Shown here: one piece after another, positions 30,419 to 36,846 of the stretch
Numbering within the stretch: position 1 is the first letter of the stretch
How the letters are laid out: each line of letters starts with the position of its first letter
Assembly: GCA_944362695.1 (NCBI GenBank)
Contig: CALVTQ010000106.1
Coordinates: forward strand, 1 to 36,846
Direction: 5' to 3'
Origin: an uncultured Clostridia bacterium
GTDB lineage: Bacteria; Bacillota; Clostridia; Christensenellales; Aristaeellaceae
DNA: 36,846 nucleotides
Position numbers and translations under genes: made by a program
Notes under the pieces: model-generated
What the model saw: only the letters and a program-made list of their open reading frames with translations
What the model was told of the DNA's origin: nothing
Databases searched by the model: none

Positions 30419-31325
30419 GCCGCTCATCCTCCTTCTGCTCGCCGCCGGGCGCGATATCCTGCCCCGCAGTCTCGTTTTCTTCGGGCACAGCCTCGTTTTC
30501 TTCGTTCTCATCGTCAGGGGAAACGCCCTGCGCATCCGGCACGCCCACGGCGTACTCCGCCGCCTCGTAATCGCCGTCGTCCTGCGGGATATCCTCCATC
30601 AGGGCATCCTCGCCGGTCTGCTCCTGCGTAGCGTCCTCCTGCGGGGCGTCCTCTGCGGGCTGCTCCGGCTCGTCTGCGGCGCGGCGGTTCTTGCGGCCCG
30701 CCTTGGCGGCTTCCTTCTCGGCCTTGGCCGCGGCCTTCGCCGCCTCGCGCTCGGCCTTGGCGTTCTCCTTTTCGGCCTTCGCGGCGGCTTTGGCGGCTTC
30801 GCGCCCGGCCCTGGCCGCTTCCTTGTCCGCGGCCTTCTGCGCCTTGGCGGCCTGCTTGTCGGCGTCGGCGTATTCCATCGAGGCGAGCGCGTCCACAAAG
30901 CTGCTGCGCTCGATGCCGTCGGCCAGCGATTTGTCCAGGCAATGCACGAGATACCGCCCGTCCTCCAGCTCGCATGTGATCGTGCCGGGCGTCAGCGTGA
31001 TCGAGTCGGCCAGCACGACGCGGTGGTTCTCGCTCTTCAAATCGGTCGAGAAGCGCACGAGCTGCGGCTCGACCTCCCCGCTCTTGTGCAGGATCAGGTC
31101 GATCACGGCGAAGTTCGCCTTGAGGATCTCCGCGATCAGCAGCGCGCCATAGCGCACGCCGCGCCAGAGCGACAGCAGCAGCCCGATATCGGTCTTCACG
31201 CTGTACCCCATGAACTTGCACGAGAACGCGTAGAGCACCGCGGCGAAGATCAGGCCGAAGACGCCGATTTCCGTCGTCCATTTGCCGTTGAAGATCACCC
31301 ACAGCGCAAAGTACACAATGAACAT
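30411..31325 (-). CDS. mnhE: MnhE antiporter subunit with long charged C-terminal extension
   Basis: A 304-residue protein. Residues 1-150 are a normal MnhE domain: two N-terminal helices (FALWVIFNGKWTTEI..), then LKANFAVIDLIL, TPGTITCEL and YLVHCLD. Residues about 155-213 are an Ala/Lys/Glu repeat strongly predicted to be a single charged helix or coiled coil, and 214-304 are acidic and disordered-looking. Normal MnhE has about 160 residues, so half of this protein is extra. The ATG at 31325 follows AAGGAGGG. First gene of the ten-gene operon. Confidence 0.9.
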   Translation of the reverse strand: MFIVYFALWVIFNGKWTTEIGVFGLIFAAVLYAFSCKFMGYSVKTDIGLLLSLWRGVRYGALLIAEILKANFAVIDLILHKSGEVEPQLVRFSTDLKSENHRVVLADSITLTPGTITCELEDGRYLVHCLDKSLADGIERSSFVDALASMEYADADKQAAKAQKAADKEAARAGREAAKAAAKAEKENAKAEREAAKAAAKAEKEAAKAGRKNRRAADEPEQPAEDAPQEDATQEQTGEDALMEDIPQDDGDYEAAEYAVGVPDAQGVSPDDENEENEAVPEENETAGQDIAPGGEQKEDERHD

Positions 31326-31339
31326 GGTTTTCCCTCCTT

Positions 31340-31369
31340 GCCGCACGCGCAGCCGAAGCACAGTGCGGC
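31340..31369 (-). promoter_or_regulatory. Leader hairpin next to the mnhE ribosome binding site
   Basis: GCCGCAC and GTGCGGC form a 7-bp stem around 16 bases that can pair further. The stem ends immediately before the AAGGAGGG site (31332-31339), so it could stabilise the 5' end or affect ribosome access. Confidence 0.45.
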
Positions 31370-31381
31370 ATACTTATGTGT

Positions 31382-31410
31382 ATTGTAGCCCCCGCGCGCC
31401 CGCCTGTCAA
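31382..31410 (-). promoter_or_regulatory. Promoter of the antiporter operon
   Basis: Minus-strand TTGACA (31405-31410), 17 bases, TACAAT (31382-31387): eleven of twelve consensus positions. It is the only strong promoter found for the ten genes. Confidence 0.82.
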
Positions 31411-31540
31411 CCGATCAGTCCGAAAATGTTGAATGAAACCGCCGTCATCCGTCTGGGACAAATCCCCGCCCCGTCCGCACAATATGCGCGCATTTTCGAC
31501 TTTTTTCCCGCAGGTCAATCGCGCACGTTTCTTCCTATAT

Positions 31541-31570
31541 AAATAAGAACCGGAGGATGCGCTCCCCCGG
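31541..31570 (-). terminator. Terminator of the sigH operon
   Basis: On the minus strand CCGGgGGA pairs with TCCtCCGG around GCGCA and is followed by TTCTTATTT, about 50 bases after the sigH stop. Confidence 0.65.
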
Positions 31571-31620
31571 CATTAAACTTTCCTTATGCGGATTTCGATT
31601 TCTTAACGGGCTGTATACGC

Positions 31621-32238
31621 TCACGCGCGCTCGGCGATGAGGCGTTCGAGCTTGTGCTTGACGCGCTGCAATGCGTTGTCGATGCTCTTGACCTGACGCC
31701 CCAGCATCTCGGCGATCTCCTGATAGCTCTTGCCGTCCAGATACGCCGCCAGCACCCGCCGCTCCAGCGGCGAGAGCATCTCGTCGATCTGGCTCTCGAT
31801 GCTCACATAGCTCTCCCGCCCGATGATCAGCTCCTCCGGGTCCATGCCCCGGCCCTCCGTGATCACGTCCATGAGCGTTCTGTCGCTCTCCTCCTCGTAG
31901 ATCGGCTTGTTGAGCGAGACGTAGGAGTTGAGCGGGATGTGCTTTTGCCGCGTGGCGGTCTTGATGGCCGTGATGATCTGGCGCGTGACGCACAGCTCCG
32001 CGAAGGCATGGAAGGACGAGAGCTTGTCCGGCCTGTAATCGCGGAACGCCTTGAACAGGCCGATCATGCCCTCCTGCACGATGTCCTCGTGGTCCGCGCC
32101 CACCAGAAAATACGAGCGGGCCTTGGAGCGCACGAAGTTTTTGTATTTGTTGAGCAAGTGCTCCGACGCCTCGACGTCCCCCTGCTGCGCGAGCAGGGCG
32201 ACCGCCTCGTCGGTCATGCTTTCATAGTCGTGGTGCAT
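31621..32238 (-). CDS. sigH: RNA polymerase sigma factor SigH (Spo0H)
   Basis: A 205-residue sigma-70 family protein of the length of SigH. Region 2 contains DHEDIVQEGMIGLFKAFRDYRPDK, and region 4 has LSPLERRVLAAYLDGKSYQEIAEMLGR with helix-turn-helix QVKSIDNALQRVK. SigH directs early stationary-phase and sporulation genes in Bacilli and Clostridia. Its place after rlmB and yacP is the conserved order in Firmicutes. AAGGAGG precedes the ATG. Confidence 0.93.
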   Translation of the reverse strand: MHHDYESMTDEAVALLAQQGDVEASEHLLNKYKNFVRSKARSYFLVGADHEDIVQEGMIGLFKAFRDYRPDKLSSFHAFAELCVTRQIITAIKTATRQKHIPLNSYVSLNKPIYEEESDRTLMDVITEGRGMDPEELIIGRESYVSIESQIDEMLSPLERRVLAAYLDGKSYQEIAEMLGRQVKSIDNALQRVKHKLERLIAERA

Positions 32239-32268
32239 GCTTCCTCCTTGCCGTGGATTCGCGATTGA

Positions 32269-32778
32269 TTATTCTTCGCCCTTGCGCATTTTGTCGAATA
32301 TTTCGCGCTGATGCGGCGGCAGGCGCGAGAAGATGTCCCCGCGCGAGACCTTCGGTTCGTTCATGTGCCGCCTGCCCACGGCGCGAACCTGCGTCAGCTC
32401 CATCAAAAACTCGCGCGAGCTGATGCGCACGGCCCCGCGCCCCATCGTGACGGTCTGCTCCACGGCGTCGCTCGTCGCCACGCGCACGGCCCGCCATTTC
32501 GGCACGGACGAGACCGTCGCCTCGATGAAGTTGTCCGCGCTCTCGGCGTGCTTGGTGAAGACGACCTCCACGCCGTGCCATGTCTGGCGCGAGCGCGTCG
32601 GGCGGTCGGTGTAGTGGCCGTCGAAGACCACGATGACCTCCTCGCCGGAGTAGCCCGCGTAATCCGCGACCAGATGAACAAGCCGCTCGCGCGCTTCCTC
32701 GATGGAAAGGTGCTCCGCGCGCGGCACGTCCCATGCGCCGATCACGTTGTAGCCGTCCACGAGCAGCAGCGGTTTCAT
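32269..32778 (-). CDS. yacP: YacP/Rae1-like NYN-domain ribonuclease
   Basis: A 169-residue NYN/PIN-like protein. LLLVDGYNVIGAW gives the first catalytic Asp, VVFDGHYT the second, and FTKHAESADNFIE and VRVATSDAVEQ supply further acidic residues. The B. subtilis homologue Rae1 cuts mRNA in the ribosomal A site. The start overlaps the rlmB stop as ATGA, indicating coupling; sigH follows 30 bases on. Confidence 0.9.
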   Translation of the reverse strand: MKPLLLVDGYNVIGAWDVPRAEHLSIEEARERLVHLVADYAGYSGEEVIVVFDGHYTDRPTRSRQTWHGVEVVFTKHAESADNFIEATVSSVPKWRAVRVATSDAVEQTVTMGRGAVRISSREFLMELTQVRAVGRRHMNEPKVSRGDIFSRLPPHQREIFDKMRKGEE

Positions 32779-33911
32779 GCGCGCGCCCCCATCATCGCGT
32801 AGAGCAGGATGCCCGCCGCGACCGACGCGTTCAGCGAGTCGATATGCCCCTTCATCGGCAGGCTCACCAGCTTGTCGCAGCTCTCGGCGACAAGGCGCGA
32901 TATGCCCTCGCCTTCCGAGCCGATGACGATGGCCGCCGGGCCGGAGAAATCGACCTTGCGGTAGTCCTCGCCGTTCATCGCCGCGCCGTAGACCCAGATG
33001 TTCTCCTTCTTCAGGCGCTCGATCAGGCGCGTGAGGTTCGTCTCCTTCGCCACGGGCAGGTACTCCACCGCGCCCGCGCTCGCCTTCACGGCGCTGGGGG
33101 TCAGGCCCACAGCCCTGCGCTCCGGGATGATGACGCCGTGCGCACCGGCACATTCCGCGCTGCGGATGATCGCGCCGAGGTTGTGCGGGTCGGTCACGCC
33201 ATCGAGGATCACCAGCAGCGGGTCCTCGCCGTGCTCTTTGGCCAGGGCGAGCATGTCGTCCACCGTCTTATAGGCATAGGCCGAGGCGACCGCGATCAGG
33301 CCCTGATGATTCGGGGCCATCGCGTCAAGGCGCGCGCGGTCGACCTCCTGCACGACGATCTTCGCCTCGTGCGCCATCGCGACGATCTCGCGGGCAGAGC
33401 CGATCAGCTCGCCGCGCGCCACGAGCAGCTTCTCGATGTCGCGGCCCGCGCGCAGCGCCTCGCGGATCGGGTTGCGGCCGACGAGCAGGTTGTCCGGCTC
33501 CTCGTGCTCCGGCGCAAAGGCCGGGCGCTCCGGTCTCGGCGGACGGCGGTCATCCCTGCGCTCGTCGCGCTCCTCGCGCTTCTGCGGGCGCGGGCCGCCG
33601 AAGGCCGGGCGGTCGCCGTAGGGCTTGCGCTCGTGCGGGTCGCCCACATAACGGCGCTCTTCCTTATTATTATAGGGCTTGCGCGGGCCATCGGCGTAGC
33701 GGCGCTCGCCGGGTTTGCCGTCCTTGTCATACGGCTTGCGCTCGTGCGGGTCGCCCGCGTATTGCCTGCGCTCGCCGTAGGGCTTCTTGTCATAGGGCTT
33801 CCTGCCGCCGCGTTCGCCGTCGCGCGCGGGACGCCAGGTCTCCTCGTCGTCGCGCCAGTCGTCGCGCTTGCCGCCCTGCGGCTTCTTGGTGAATTGATCG
33901 TAATATGCCAT
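32775..33911 (-). CDS. rlmB: 23S rRNA (guanosine-2'-O-) methyltransferase RlmB with charged repeat extension
   Basis: A 378-residue protein. From about residue 140 it is a standard SpoU/TrmH methyltransferase: NPIREALRAG substrate-binding start, DPHNLGAIIRSAECAG (motif 1), IVIGSEGEGIS (motif 2) and IDSLNASVAAGILLY (motif 3) of the trefoil-knot SAM site. The first about 135 residues are Arg/Lys/Asp/Tyr/Pro-rich, with repeated DPHERKPY and GERRYADG-like units. Ordinary RlmB has about 250 residues. Such a basic tail could bind rRNA. It starts with GGAGAA before ATG 33911. Confidence 0.92.
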   Translation of the reverse strand: MAYYDQFTKKPQGGKRDDWRDDEETWRPARDGERGGRKPYDKKPYGERRQYAGDPHERKPYDKDGKPGERRYADGPRKPYNNKEERRYVGDPHERKPYGDRPAFGGPRPQKREERDERRDDRRPPRPERPAFAPEHEEPDNLLVGRNPIREALRAGRDIEKLLVARGELIGSAREIVAMAHEAKIVVQEVDRARLDAMAPNHQGLIAVASAYAYKTVDDMLALAKEHGEDPLLVILDGVTDPHNLGAIIRSAECAGAHGVIIPERRAVGLTPSAVKASAGAVEYLPVAKETNLTRLIERLKKENIWVYGAAMNGEDYRKVDFSGPAAIVIGSEGEGISRLVAESCDKLVSLPMKGHIDSLNASVAAGILLYAMMGARA

Positions 33912-33923
33912 GGTGATTCTCCT

Positions 33924-34655
33924 TTATTTCAAATCCATTTCGGCGGCGCGGGCCTTCATCTCGGCCGCCCTGCCGCATGTGTTCTTGCCCTCGGGGCATG
34001 CGCCGCGCAGGCATGCCGGGCCTGCGTTGGCGAACAGCGCCGGCGCGGCCTTCTTACATTCGGCGAGCATCTGCCACGCCATCTCGCGGATCTCCCACTG
34101 CGCGCGTCCGCAGCAGCGCAGCTCGAAGAAATGCATCAGCTCGCGCGCGTTCATCGTCATCACGAGGCGCGTCGCCGCCGCATTGGGCAGCACGAAGCGC
34201 GCGTCCTGATTGGCCGCCTCCTTCGCCCCGCCGAGCTTCTCCTGCCACTGACAGTACCACTTGTGCATGGTGTCCATCTGGCGGATGAACTCCGCCTCCT
34301 GCTCCTCGCCCAGCGCGCTGATCGACGGCGGGATGACGTAATCAAACCCGTCCGCCATCGAGACGTAGCGCTGGCTCTGCACCGAGAACGAAGCGATGCG
34401 GTGGCGCGTCAGCTGCGCCAGAAGCGCCCGGCTCACGCCCTCCACGGCGAATGTGAAGCTCGCGTGCTCCGTGACCGACAGATGCCCGCGCTGCATGACG
34501 CGCTCGACGTATGCCCGCTGGTCGCTGGCCTCCACGCGCTCGCGAAGCGCCTCGACGTCCGCCTGCGCATAGCACAGCCGCGCGCCCAGCGCCACGATCT
34601 CGTCCGGATCGGGCGTCGAGCGCAGCAGGATCACCTTCAGCGTTGCCTTTGCCAT
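33924..34655 (-). CDS. thyX: FAD-dependent thymidylate synthase ThyX
   Basis: A 243-residue flavin-dependent thymidylate synthase that makes dTMP from dUMP using methylene-tetrahydrofolate and NADPH. The ThyX signature RHRxxSxxxxSxR is seen as Arg84-His85-Arg86..Ser89..Ser94-x-Arg96. HLSVTEHASFTF and NARELMHFFELRCCGRAQWEIR supply the FAD and dUMP contacts. The C-terminus CPEGKNTCG is typical of clostridial members. GGAGG precedes the ATG at 34655, which lies inside the end of mrnC (19-base overlap). It is inserted into the mrnC-rlmB neighbourhood. Confidence 0.96.
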   Translation of the reverse strand: MAKATLKVILLRSTPDPDEIVALGARLCYAQADVEALRERVEASDQRAYVERVMQRGHLSVTEHASFTFAVEGVSRALLAQLTRHRIASFSVQSQRYVSMADGFDYVIPPSISALGEEQEAEFIRQMDTMHKWYCQWQEKLGGAKEAANQDARFVLPNAAATRLVMTMNARELMHFFELRCCGRAQWEIREMAWQMLAECKKAAPALFANAGPACLRGACPEGKNTCGRAAEMKARAAEMDLK

Positions 34656-35119
34656 GATCTATCCTCCGTGCGCGAAAGCGCCAAATTCACCAGTTCGTTG
34701 AGCCTGTGCGTCTGCCCGCTGATGTACAGCGCGCCCCACAGCGCCTCGAGGCCCGTCGCATGTGCATAGTCCGCGGGGTCGGCGTGCTTGGGCGCGGCGT
34801 GTTTGGCGTGCGCATTGCGGCCCCGGCGCACGATGTCTGCCTCGGCCTGCGTCAGCTCCGGCTCAATCGCCGCGAGCATCCTCGCCTGCGCGCCCGCGCT
34901 GACCATGCGGATGGCCCGCTTGTGCATCGCGCCGACGCTCATGCCGCGCACGACGAGCGCACTGCGCACGTACAAATCGTGCACCGTGTCGCCGATATAC
35001 GCCAATTGCAGCGCGTTCAGCTCGCGGATGTCCCGCCCGCCGACTGCCTCGTGCACGGCGTCCAGCTCCGCCTCGACCGCAGGCGCCGCGTGCTCAAATT
35101 CGTTCTTTTCCTCCGGCAA
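34637..35119 (-). CDS. mrnC: Mini-ribonuclease III (TTG start)
   Basis: A 160-residue RNase III-like protein without a dsRNA-binding domain. ALQLAYIGDTVHDLYVR holds the catalytic Asp, and ATGLEALWGALYISGQ the second acidic site. In B. subtilis, MrnC matures 23S rRNA. The TTG at 35119 is preferred because GGAGGG is 8 bases upstream; an ATG at 35161 has none. First gene of the mrnC-thyX-rlmB-yacP-sigH series; cysS, which usually precedes it, is absent. Confidence 0.9.
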   Translation of the reverse strand: MPEEKNEFEHAAPAVEAELDAVHEAVGGRDIRELNALQLAYIGDTVHDLYVRSALVVRGMSVGAMHKRAIRMVSAGAQARMLAAIEPELTQAEADIVRRGRNAHAKHAAPKHADPADYAHATGLEALWGALYISGQTHRLNELVNLALSRTEDRSWQRQR

Positions 35120-35174
35120 GGATGCTTCCCTCCAAATCCATAAAATGGCCTTCCTCGCCACAATAATTCAGTTT

Positions 35175-35203
35175 AGTATATCATTAAAACCGTAAAAGGA
35201 CAA
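35175..35203 (-). promoter_or_regulatory. Probable promoter of the mrnC-sigH operon
   Basis: Minus-strand TTGTCC (35198-35203), 17 bases, TATACT (35175-35180). The -35 overlaps the edge of the upstream gene's terminator stem. Confidence 0.55.
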
Positions 35204-35223
35204 GGGAAAATTTGCTTCCCTTG
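35201..35223 (-). terminator. Terminator of the amidase gene
   Basis: CAAGGGAA and TTCCCTTG form a perfect 8-bp stem, followed on the minus strand by TCCTTTT. It lies about 35 bases after the amidase stop. Confidence 0.7.
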
Positions 35224-35259
35224 CCCCATGTTTTTCACTTTTTTACACGATGCGTGCAG

Positions 35260-36054
35260 CTACTGCGCCCCCGGCTCTCCCGACCTGTCCACGGCGGGCA
35301 GGGGCTCCGGGTGGTCAAGCTGCGCCCATGCGCTCACGCCCTCCGCGATGCTTCTTGCGACCCGCTGCCGGTATTCCTCCGTGCACAGCAGCCGCTCCTC
35401 CTCGCGGTTGGACAAAAACCCGCACTCCACCAGCGCGCTGGGCACACCGAGCGTCAGGATGTAGTAATCCCCGCCGAGCGCCGCGCGCTTCTTCTTGGGC
35501 GACAGGCCGGTGATCATCGCCTCCTGAATCGCCCCGGCCAGCAGCCGCCCCGCCGGGCAGTCCTCGCGATAGAACACCTGCGGCCCGCTCTGCGAACGAC
35601 CGGCGTATTCGTTCATGTGGATGGAGAGCACCATGTCCGCGCCTGCCTGCGTGATGATGGCCGCGCGCCGCTGCATGTCCTGAAGCTTCTTGCGGATCGG
35701 CGGGTCGTCGTCGCACAGCGCGATATCCTCCGTGCGCGTCATCACGACGCTCGCGCCCGCCTCCCCGAGCAGCGCCGCCACGCGCCGGGCGACGTCGAGG
35801 TTCAGCTCCTTCTCCGCGACGCCGGTCACCCGCCCGACCGCGCCGCCGTCGTATCCGCCGTGGCCCGCATCCACGGCGATGACCATGCCCGAAAGCGGCC
35901 CTGTCCCGCCACCCGCGCCCTGCGCCGCATCCGTTCGCCCGGCAAATGCGCTCGCCGCGTTGTCCCCCGCGCAGTACAGCAGCGCCGCCGAGCACAGCGC
36001 CGCCGTCGCCAGCAGCACGCTGCACGCCCTCTGTATCCGATCCGTCATCCGCAT
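35260..36054 (-). CDS. cwlD: N-acetylmuramoyl-L-alanine amidase, CwlD-like
   Basis: A 264-residue amidase_3 protein with an N-terminal membrane anchor or signal (about 10-30). Zinc and catalytic residues are visible: His in VDAGHGGYDGG, Glu in AEKELNLDV, His in SIHMNEY and Glu in ALVECGFLSN. KKLQDMQRRA before the SIH motif resembles CwlD, which removes peptides from spore-cortex peptidoglycan to allow muramic-lactam formation. The ATG at 36054 follows AGGGGAG; an ATG two codons later is the alternative. It is the gene nearest the DnaA-box cluster and is transcribed away from it. Confidence 0.85.
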   Translation of the reverse strand: MRMTDRIQRACSVLLATAALCSAALLYCAGDNAASAFAGRTDAAQGAGGGTGPLSGMVIAVDAGHGGYDGGAVGRVTGVAEKELNLDVARRVAALLGEAGASVVMTRTEDIALCDDDPPIRKKLQDMQRRAAIITQAGADMVLSIHMNEYAGRSQSGPQVFYREDCPAGRLLAGAIQEAMITGLSPKKKRAALGGDYYILTLGVPSALVECGFLSNREEERLLCTEEYRQRVARSIAEGVSAWAQLDHPEPLPAVDRSGEPGAQ

Positions 36055-36131
36055 CCGCTCCCCTCTGCCCCCAGCCCTGCATCCTACGCGGGCAAGCGCG
36101 GCCTTATGCCGTGTACGGCGCGTTTGGCCGC

Positions 36132-36163
36132 TGTGAACACCGTGTGAAATATATATGTTCACA
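36132..36163. promoter_or_regulatory. Inverted repeat upstream of the amidase
   Basis: TGTGAACA (36132-36139), 16 bases, TGTTCACA (36156-36163), a perfect 8-bp inverted repeat about 80 bases upstream of the amidase start. The AT-rich spacer contains ATATATAT. It could be an operator or part of the adjacent DnaA-box region. Confidence 0.45.
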
Positions 36164-36195
36164 ACCTTCATCGGCTGCAAACAAATGTTACAAGC

Positions 36196-36383
36196 TTCTT
36201 CACAAGTTTTCCCGCGTTTTTCCACAGTTTTCCACCGTTTATCCCCAGTTTTCCACGGAATTGCCCACATCATTTTTTCAAGCCATTCAAGAATAAACGC
36301 CATTTCCCCACAATTTTGCGCAGTTATCCACAGATATACGTTTTGGGTTAGGCCCAGTCTGTTGATAAGTCCAGTTATCCACA
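36196..36383. other. oriC: DnaA-box cluster, candidate replication origin
   Basis: Two perfect DnaA boxes TTATCCACA (36324-36332 and 36375-36383) accompany a phased run of near matches spaced 10-11 bases: TTTTCCACA (36218), TTTTCCACC (36228), TTATCCCCA (36239) and TTTTCCACG (36249). TTCTTCACA (36196), TTCCCCACA (36304) and, on the minus strand, TTATCAACA (36360-36368) are looser copies. An AT-rich stretch follows. All genes from 14391 to 36054 are transcribed away from it. No dnaA, dnaN or rpmH is in the window and the gene on the other side points toward it, so a DnaA-titrating or regulatory site is the alternative. Confidence 0.55.
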
Positions 36384-36664
36384 GTTTTGCAATTATTACA
36401 CGTCAGCCTCTAAATGTTACAATTCTGTAATAAATTCATCTCATTTTTGACTCATTCTGTTTGAGAATTCCAGATATTGTGTCATTCTCCCCATCCTGCA
36501 TGCCTGCGATGCGGCGTCGTTTTTCGTTCTTTTTCGTCGCAAACGACCGCGGTCTGTTCGGGCAGGCTGCGCGTGCCGGACAGCCCGTGCACAGCAGCTT
36601 GCGGCACGCCGTCAGGCGGCGCGATATGCAGAAACCGACTCCGGTCTGTTTGACGCATACATGC
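36384..36664. other. Gap to the right of the DnaA-box cluster, no supported gene
   Basis: Bases 36384-36480 are AT-rich (many A/T runs, TAATAAATTCATC), as expected of a DNA-unwinding element beside DnaA boxes. From about 36500 the sequence returns to high GC. An open minus frame at 36436-36666 has no ribosome binding site and no recognisable protein. Confidence 0.45.
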
Positions 36665-36701
36665 AAAAAAGGAGCGCACCCACGCTGTATGGATGCGCTC
36701 C
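36665..36701 (-). terminator. Terminator of the aldolase gene
   Basis: GGAGCGCA and TGCGCTCC form a perfect 8-bp stem, followed on the minus strand by TTTTTT (36665-36670). Confidence 0.9.
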
Positions 36702-36719
36702 GAAGGTACTGATTGAGGA

Positions 36720-36846
36720 TTACTTCTGCACGAGGTGCAGCGCGAAGCCGCCGATCTCGTCCTTGAGGTAGATCGCCTTGAGCTTGCCGTCCTTGACGTT
36801 GGCAGAGCTCTCGTCGAACTCGAAGCCCTGGCGCTCGAGATACGCC
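36720..36846 (-). CDS. C-terminus of a probable KHG/KDPG aldolase (cut by window edge)
   Basis: The last 41 codons to a TAA at 36720-36722, including AYLERQGFEFDE, GKLKAIYLKDEIGGFALH and LVQK. This tail (xxYLxxxGF.., then a Lys-rich strand and IGGFA.HL.QK) is how many clostridial 2-dehydro-3-deoxyphosphogluconate/4-hydroxy-2-oxoglutarate aldolases with an extra C-terminal segment end. The catalytic part lies outside the window, so the assignment is by tail similarity only. A strong terminator follows. Confidence 0.5.
   Translation of the reverse strand, partial: AYLERQGFEFDESSANVKDGKLKAIYLKDEIGGFALHLVQK

Noticed and set aside
36436-36666. Minus-strand open frame of 76 codons with several cysteines
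   Set aside because: No ribosome binding site and no recognisable protein; it runs through the AT-rich to GC-rich transition beside the DnaA-box cluster.

Overview
The window looks like chromosome from a GC-rich member of the Bacillota, probably class Clostridia. Three things point there: a conserved mrnC-thyX-rlmB-yacP-sigH block, a CwlD-type spore-cortex amidase, and consensus sigma-A promoters in front of GC-rich genes with strong AGGAGG-type ribosome binding sites. Lineage below class cannot be fixed from this sequence alone. Long open frames antisense to genes are a by-product of the high GC content and are not listed.

Layout from left to right. (1) 1-320: the tail of an IS1182-like transposase abuts tRNA-Ser(GGA). 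(2) 496-3327: three hydrolases on the plus strand (a CE2-like SGNH esterase, an alpha/beta hydrolase and a zinc-dependent phospholipase C-like protein). (3) 3417-8744: a tightly overlapping minus-strand selenium operon, DUF3343-selD-yedF-yqeB-cysteine desulfurase-yqeC/xdhC. This is the gene set of the selenium-dependent molybdenum hydroxylase (labile Se cofactor) trait, with no selenocysteine machinery visible here. (4) 9032-11833: a plus-strand operon of two esterase-fold hydrolases and an ATP-grasp ligase of unknown product. (5) 11891-12741: a HAD phosphatase-like gene downstream of a tRNA-Gln/tRNA-Glu pair. (6) 12988-14271: a secreted repeat protein. (7) 14391-17831: an S58 (DmpA-type) peptidase coupled to a degenerate CapA-like protein, a 2[4Fe-4S] ferredoxin, and a small XRE regulator/membrane protein pair with its own palindromic operators. 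(8) 18004-20764: an ABC importer of the TrpX/ABC_sub_bind type.

(9) 21239-31325 is the most striking part: a ten-gene, 10-kb operon for an Mrp/Mbh-type cation antiporter. Its order (E-F-G-DUF4040-B-C-D) matches the ion-translocating module of archaeal membrane-bound hydrogenases. The place where hydrogenase or oxidoreductase subunits would follow is instead taken by three further NuoL/MrpD-like antiporter subunits, giving four. Several small subunits also carry long charged cytoplasmic tails.

(10) 31621-35119: the sigH housekeeping operon. (11) 35260-36054: the cwlD-like amidase. (12) About 36196-36383: an intergenic cluster of DnaA-box-like sequences next to an AT-rich stretch. From 14391 to 36054 every gene points away from this cluster, as expected for a replication origin, although no dnaA gene is in view. 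(13) The window ends in the C-terminus of a probable KDPG aldolase.
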